Part shown: positions 59,189 through 64,000 of the stretch, piece after piece
How the letters are laid out: each line of letters starts with the position of its first letter
How positions within the stretch are numbered: position 1 is the stretch's first letter
DNA from: Bimuria novae-zelandiae CBS 107.79
Taxonomy: Eukaryota > Ascomycota > Dothideomycetes > Pleosporales > Didymosphaeriaceae
Direction: 5' to 3'
Length of the DNA: 64,000 nucleotides
NCBI GenBank assembly: GCA_010015655.1
Contig: ML976681.1
Span: 558,661-622,660 of the forward strand
The notes under the pieces: model-generated
Seen by the model: only the letters and a program-made list of their open reading frames with translations
Told to the model about the DNA's origin: nothing
Database searches by the model: none
Made by a program: the position numbers and the translations under genes

Positions 59189-60052
59189 GTGAGGTACATG
59201 TTGAACACCACGTCCTCGCCAAAGGGTGTCTTCTTCCACCTCGTATTGCAGCTAGACACGTGCGAAAACAGGCCCATAGAGAGATATGACCCAGATCGGT
59301 TTTTCTGGATACTAGGCTCATTGATCAGTAACAACACCGACGGATACCCGAGGAAGAGTCAACTCAAGTTACAACAAGATCGAAAGGAATCTCACTATGT
59401 ATCGGTCGTGGCCGACGCTCGTTGTCGAAAAAGTGAAGAAAGACCAGTTGCAATGGAACGCAGACGGCCGCCTCAAGACCGGAGGCCTTCCTATAGAGAC
59501 TATCTTTATTCCTTTCAAACATGTCTATACCTCATCAACGCATAACTCCCAGTCCGTAGCGGTACTATCACGGCGCTGGGATTCGGAGCCTAGCAAGGTC
59601 TCGCGCAACATTTTTCGCCGCTGTACTTTATGCAAGGCACGCCCACATAACGCATCTTCTCATTGACGCTATCTCTATCGATCAAAAACTGAAAAAGGGA
59701 GAACTTATTGAGGATGTTGTCGCATTTTCAGACTTGTACTCGCATCTGCCCGCTATCGAAGCGTATGACAGAAGGGAGAAAACGGCTGGCTCTCGACACG
59801 ACGTCCCTGGATCTTCCACGAGCAGCGCCTTATCAATCAATCACCCCACAAGCCTGTGTCTGTTCGACATACAAGGGAGCCAGGTGCCCATGACAATGAT
59901 GTGTTTGAGGTTATGGGTCAACTGGAGATCGCTTCGTATTTCCAGAGTGCCGTTCTAGTCCTCGTTGTTACGGTTGGCATGACTGACACCACCGATTTTC
60001 GATTCTTGGTACCGAGGTTTTCCAAGCTCTTGATGGCACCACGAGAGGCACG
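59189..60052 (+). pseudogene. Broken gene remnant, possibly HET-like
   Basis: Sensible peptide text is spread over different plus-strand frames with no splice signals that join it: an ATG at 59189 gives 118 codons (PDRFFWILGSLISNN); a second frame from 59397 gives WPTLVVEKVKKDQLQWNADG and IETIFIPFKHVYTS; a third at about 59,600-59,790 gives ITHLLIDAISIDQKLKKGEL and DVVAFSDLYSHLPAI. The IDAISIDQ string resembles the WIDAICIDQ motif of fungal heterokaryon-incompatibility (HET) domains. If so, this is a decayed member; alternatively it is a badly resolved multi-intron gene. Confidence 0.35.
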
Positions 60053-60589
60053 ATGAGGAACTACTACCTGCTTACGGTAGCCATCCTGGCTGGACTAGAC
60101 GAGAAACGTGTACTATGGGCGCCCGAGTGGGCAAAAATCGAAGAGCTAGAATATGTAGTATACTCGTTCAAAGTCCGGAAAAGAAACTTGGGCTTCCGAT
60201 ACGACGTCTTGTTCGCAAACCAGAGGATTGGCGAATGGACGACCCCTACGATTCTAGAGTCTTTCACAACAGCCTCGGTTGCGAACTATATCGTGAGGTT
60301 TAGGACACGATCCGAGAAGCATCCCAGAGGAGGCCCACGAAGTGCTGGGGTGAAGAGATTTGTTTTTGTCGAGCATGCTGAACGGCTGATAATTAGCACG
60401 CTTGGCCTGAATTGGAGTGACTACAATCTCATTGCGCCCAGGAAGGAAAAAACCACGCGGATGGGCGGTTCTCAGGGATACAAGAAGCTCATGTCTAATT
60501 CACGAGAATTCTTGGCCGACTTTGAAGCTGAGATGGTAGCCCTGGACTTACGAAGGAACCTCTTGCACCTATCAGATGAGGCTACTTAG
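60053..60589 (+). CDS. Unrecognised ORF, possibly the end of the broken gene upstream
   Basis: 178 codons from ATG 60053 (MRNYYLLTVAILAGLDEKRV) to TAG. Ordinary, charged, globular composition (WAPEWAKIEELEYVVYSFKV, VKRFVFVEHAERLIISTLGL). No signal peptide or known motif. It starts a few bases after the end of another open frame and may be the C-terminal part of the upstream remnant rather than an independent gene. Confidence 0.35.
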   Translation: MRNYYLLTVAILAGLDEKRVLWAPEWAKIEELEYVVYSFKVRKRNLGFRYDVLFANQRIGEWTTPTILESFTTASVANYIVRFRTRSEKHPRGGPRSAGVKRFVFVEHAERLIISTLGLNWSDYNLIAPRKEKTTRMGGSQGYKKLMSNSREFLADFEAEMVALDLRRNLLHLSDEAT

Positions 60590-61023
60590 CGGGGACGTGT
60601 TTTAGACTGTTTAAGGCTGGGACAGCCTAAGGAGGAAATTTGGGTGCAGATTGTAGATTGTGTATACCCAGGGTACCAAGTCCTGAAACGTCGATGTTTT
60701 GCGGTGGAGTGGATTGGACGCGCATGCATCTCTTTCGACTTCATCAGAATCTATTTACACTAATGTACTACCGGAAGCCCTAGGATTCCCAATATTGAGT
60801 AACTACGCAACTGGTCACCTAGGCACATTCGTCGTACCTGCCCGTTCGCTCGCCGGCTGTGCTAGCGTGCCTTCCCTTTTCAACCTCAGCCGCACCTTCC
60901 GTTTGCGTGTATCGGTACGACAATCGATCCACAGCACCTACAGCTGTGTCTCCCTCGATCTCTCTTCGCTACCTCACATCATCCACGGCAGTAACTGCTA
61001 CGCCACAAGCGGCTGCTGCGAAC
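60590..61023. other. Intergenic region
   Basis: 434 bp with a long open plus-strand frame (from 60699) but no convincing coding text before the 2EXR-like remnant. Confidence 0.35.
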
Positions 61024-61300
61024 ATGGCGTCGCCGTTCTTGAAGCTCCCTGGGGGCAAGTCGTCGATCGCGCGTCGGTACGGTACATTTCGCAGCAATCT
61101 AACGCGAGAACAGAGTTGCGGAACCGCATCTATCACCTCGTAGCCACGATTGATGAGGGGCTGGTCAAGGTCAGGCGTATTCACCCGAAAAATCACGGAG
61201 AGGACGTCAAGCCCGAGGTCTCACGTGTGTCTGTCGTCAAATTCGCAAGGAGTACCTTCCCAGTATGTTACTCTCCGTCAGCCGTTCTTGGTTTTAACGC
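61024..61300 (+). pseudogene. Frameshifted 2EXR/F-box-like small protein remnant
   Basis: One frame reads TELRNRIYHLVATIDEGLVK and PEVSRV, the signature start of a large family of short dothideomycete proteins beginning with a LPxELRNxIY motif. The expected next text CRQIRKEYLP follows immediately but in another frame, so a 1- or 2-nt indel near 61,231 breaks the gene. An ATG at 61024 (MASPFLKLP) lies in yet another frame. Function of the family is unknown. A sequencing indel would give the same picture. Confidence 0.45.
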
Positions 61301-61762
61301 TATCGATCATCTTCAGTCCAGTGAAGCACAGCTCGCGTTTCATAGTGCTCAAAACAGTGCAATGAGTTCGTGGGGGCCTAATTTGACGAGGAACTTCCTA
61401 TGAAAAAGCTCGAGGTTCGTTTCGCTGGCAGAGAATTCCACCATGTTTGAAGCTTCTCCCCATCCTACGTGCACAGGCTCGTTTTCCGGAACAATTTCAT
61501 TGTCGTGTAGTTCTCAAACGCTTCGGGGAACTAGAATAACGTCCATCACTGCAGGTCGAGAAACACCCCGCACCGAGAAAAATAAGGGGTACTTCAACTT
61601 TGCACCACTCAAACTCTGCACACCTTTTATTATCTATACTATTTTCACATTACGCATGTGATATAGGTGATCCTAAATATGTAAGCACCTTTGCATCTAA
61701 AAATTACTAACGTCCCTCAATGCGTAGCGAGACACACTGCGTGCCGAGACAAATAAGGGGTA
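61301..61762. other. Region with a diverged local duplication before the transposon
   Basis: About 460 bp. A ~55-bp stretch at 61538-61592 recurs with about 80% identity at 61709-61762 (shared AACGTCC and AAATAAGGGGTA). The transposon's left TA target lies at the end of the second copy. No intact gene. Confidence 0.5.
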
Positions 61763-61832
61763 CTCGCCCCACACGCCAACCGGAGGTTGGCCCTGCGCAG
61801 CCCAACGTAACTTCGCAGCCTAACGTAACTTT
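61763..61832 (+). repeat. Left terminal inverted repeat of the transposon
   Basis: 70 bp, GC-rich, with an internal near-duplication (GCAGCCCAACGTAACTT, then GCAGCCTAACGTAACTT). Confidence 0.93.
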
Positions 61833-63579
61833 TTATCGCGGATTTTTCTATTTTCTTAATAAACAACCTACAACCATGCCTAAATATTATAGCGAGAGCT
61901 ATAAAATTAAGTAAAGTATCTTTAATTATCTTTTTAGTTTTTCTAGCTTAGAAATACCTAATTTTGCAGCTACAGCACGCGAATGGAGCGTGCCTGTTTC
62001 GCGACTTTAAGCGCGCGCTAGAGGCCGGATTAGCCACCATGACCGCAGCGGCACGAATCTACGACTCTTAGAGACCTAGGATAAAGCGCTAAAGTTATAT
62101 ATACGTTGCTATAACACTATTAGCATGCTATGCCTTATACTATAGTTAAAAGGTCCTACTTAATATATCCTTAATTGCGCGCACCCTAATAGTAGAGCTC
62201 CCTTACTTAGTAAGGACTAGCTATCGCGATAGCTATTAAAAAATCTAGACTATTGCTATATAAAGCAGAAGTTACAGCATATTAATTATATAGTAATAGC
62301 AACGTTTAAAGCTTATAGCTATTATTTTATTAAGCTTAAAAAGGTGATATACACCTACAGCGTTACCCTATTAGATACCTATAATATAGACGAAACCAGC
62401 TTCCGCATAGGCGTTAGTAGTAATTAATAGATTATTACTATAGAGTTTAATTATCCCTATGCTTCTACGTTAGAGACATCGCGCGATTATATTACGAGTA
62501 TTAAATTAATCTCTAGTAATAGAGAAGTGCTCGAACCTATACTTATTATATAAGCTGTTAATCACCTTTATTACTAGTATACAAATACGGCGCTGCCTAA
62601 TAGCTATATAATCGCTATATTAACATTAGGATACGCTAATAACTCTATCTTAATAAAGTAGCTAAAGTTCTTTAAAATATAAACGCGCGCGCTAGAAAGG
62701 CGCATAGTAATTACTTATATTTAATAGATTTAGTAGCCACCTTACTATCGAGTTTATATAGTTCTATAATAATTATAAGATACTCCCCTTTTTACTACTA
62801 CTATATTTATCATATTATCTGCAGCCTCTAGACGTCGTCTGTTTTTAGCTATTAAAGCAGAATTATAAAAAGGCTATAGAGATAGCCACCCGAACTAGCT
62901 ATATAGACTTTAATAAAGTCGAATTTTTACATGCGATCTATAGGATTAGGATAGATATATTTAAGCGTAGCACAATCCTAAGCGCCTAAGAGAAAGCTAG
63001 GATTTTTCTATTTAATTTAGAGCTTGTTTACATAAAGCTGCTAGCACCTATCTAGACGCTATCCCTATTAGTTCTATCCGCTATTAATTCGAGCCCTATC
63101 ACTAATACACCTACAGCATATCAGCGGCAGCATTAAAAAATGTCGCGCGCCCTAGAGAGAAGCAATATATTAAGCAGGAGGCTTACAAAATTCCTAGAAA
63201 GCTTGTAATTACTAATCGATAGTCTCGCGCTGGCCCAGCGCGACTTTATAGATATTACTGTAGCAGCTTAACAACGCTAAAAAAGGTAAATTAAAAATAA
63301 AAGGCTAGTATAAAAAGGTAGCGTAGTAACTGTTAAAGCAGCGCGATAAGTAATTAATTAATATATAAAGCTTAAGGCTTAAAAGGTTACTTAAAAAGTT
63401 ATAAAAACGTATAAGGACGCCCACTTATAGAGCCTATAAAATTAGCCCCGATAGGTCCTATCTCTTAGAGAGATAACTGTAGATCCTGCCCTACTTGCTA
63501 CACTAACTCTACTGTATATTAGCCTATATAATTGAAGTCTACGCTGTCAAAAGACTGGATTAATTTCAATTCTCTATAT

Positions 63580-63649
63580 AAAGTTACGTTAGGCTGCGAA
63601 GTTACGTTGGGCTGCGCAGGGCCAACCTCCGGTTGGCGTGTGGGGCGAG
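63580..63649 (-). repeat. Right terminal inverted repeat of the transposon
   Basis: Exact reverse complement of the left repeat over 70 bp, followed by the TA target duplicate. Confidence 0.93.
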
Positions 63650-63651
63650 TA

Positions 63652-64000
63652 TGAGATGGTTACTCCTACCCTTGTCTGGTTGCCACTCACCTTTCTGAGA
63701 GGGCTACATCTATCTGGGACTAGCGATGTTTACGCTTGTGCATATACGTACCCCGCAGCTTCTAGATAGCATACACTAGGCATAGAGAGAGAGAGAATTA
63801 CACAATCTTTTCTATTATAATAGGTATAAGCCTGGATTGCGACTAAGCTTACGACGGATTGCGACTAAGCTTACGACGGATTGCGACTACTTGTCGTGTG
63901 CAGAAATACGAAGGAGCTCGTTTTTATTGTGTCTCCACCCTTAGCGCGCATCGCGCGGCCCACCAACATTGATCCGCCCACCCGCCATTTTTGTATGAGA
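63652..64000. other. Right-edge non-coding sequence
   Basis: Flank of the transposon with a GA microsatellite (63784-63796) and a short 22-bp tandem repeat; no gene recognised. Confidence 0.45.
63834..63889. repeat. 22-bp tandem repeat, about 2.5 copies
   Basis: Unit GGATTGCGACTAAGCTTACG plus AC, at 63834-63855, 63856-63877 and a partial copy 63878-63889, identical between copies. Confidence 0.85.

Larger units (their letters stand above)
61763..63649 (+). mobile_element. Degenerate pogo/Fot1-type (Tc1/mariner) DNA transposon
   Basis: 1,887 bp bounded by 70-bp inverted repeats (61763-61832 and 63580-63649) that match perfectly, beginning CTCGCCCCACACGCC, with TA on both outer sides (61761-61762 and 63650-63651) as the target duplication. 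The body is AT-rich and full of TAA/TAG, as after repeat-induced point mutation. Transposase traces on the plus strand: MPKYYSESYKIK from 61876; a helix-turn-helix piece ATAREWSVPVSRL near 61,975; the DDE motif IDETSFRIGV near 62,387; and LQPLDVVCF with FNKVEFLHAI near 62,820-62,940. Length and motif order fit Fot1/Pot2 elements. Not autonomous. Confidence 0.9.

Overview
The window looks like nuclear DNA of a filamentous ascomycete (Pezizomycotina). The evidence is dense genes on both strands, short GT-AG introns mostly of 43-120 nt with CTRAC-type branch points, and fungal families such as UDP-galactopyranose mutase, a Crh-type GH16 cell-wall transglycosylase, an Ssr4 remodeller subunit, a tyrosinase and a Fot1/pogo transposon. 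A dothideomycete is the likeliest class, but that is inference from gene style.

Layout. 1-12 kb: an N-terminal gene fragment at the left edge, the cleavage/polyadenylation factor CFT2, a Pro/Gly/Met-rich protein and a decayed F-box gene. 12-31 kb is a compact run of intact genes: a secreted-type SET protein, an EamA transporter, an unrecognised four-exon gene, mitochondrial succinyl-CoA:3-ketoacid CoA transferase, prohibitin-2, an L-type lectin cargo receptor, an inositol-monophosphatase-like enzyme, LSM12, a single-pass surface protein and 6-phosphogluconate dehydrogenase with nine exons. 31-39.5 kb: an RBM42-like RRM protein, Ssr4 and a tyrosinase. 39.8-45.6 kb holds no convincing gene and is built largely of a diverged tandem repeat of about 47-50 bp. 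46-58.7 kb returns to housekeeping genes: ADE2, RPL18, a triose-phosphate/nucleotide-sugar transporter, UDP-galactopyranose mutase, PRO2 and a Crh-type enzyme. 58.7-64 kb is a decay zone with broken genes and a 1,887-bp pogo/Fot1 element that has 70-bp perfect terminal inverted repeats around an AT-rich, stop-ridden transposase.

Most genes are unrelated housekeeping functions and no biosynthetic cluster is evident. UDP-galactopyranose mutase (galactofuranose supply) and the Crh-type enzyme (chitin-glucan linking) both serve the cell wall. CoA transferase and prohibitin-2 are both mitochondrial. LSM12, the RRM protein, CFT2 and RPL18 act in RNA metabolism or translation. Exon coordinates were worked out by hand from splice signals and reading-frame continuity; for the models with stated exons the joined lengths are multiples of three. 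The most unusual items are the 5.8-kb diverged tandem array, the Crh-type gene whose competing 3' splice sites would give two different membrane anchors, a dispersed ~65-bp sequence present three times, and a SET protein with Phe at the usual catalytic Tyr position.
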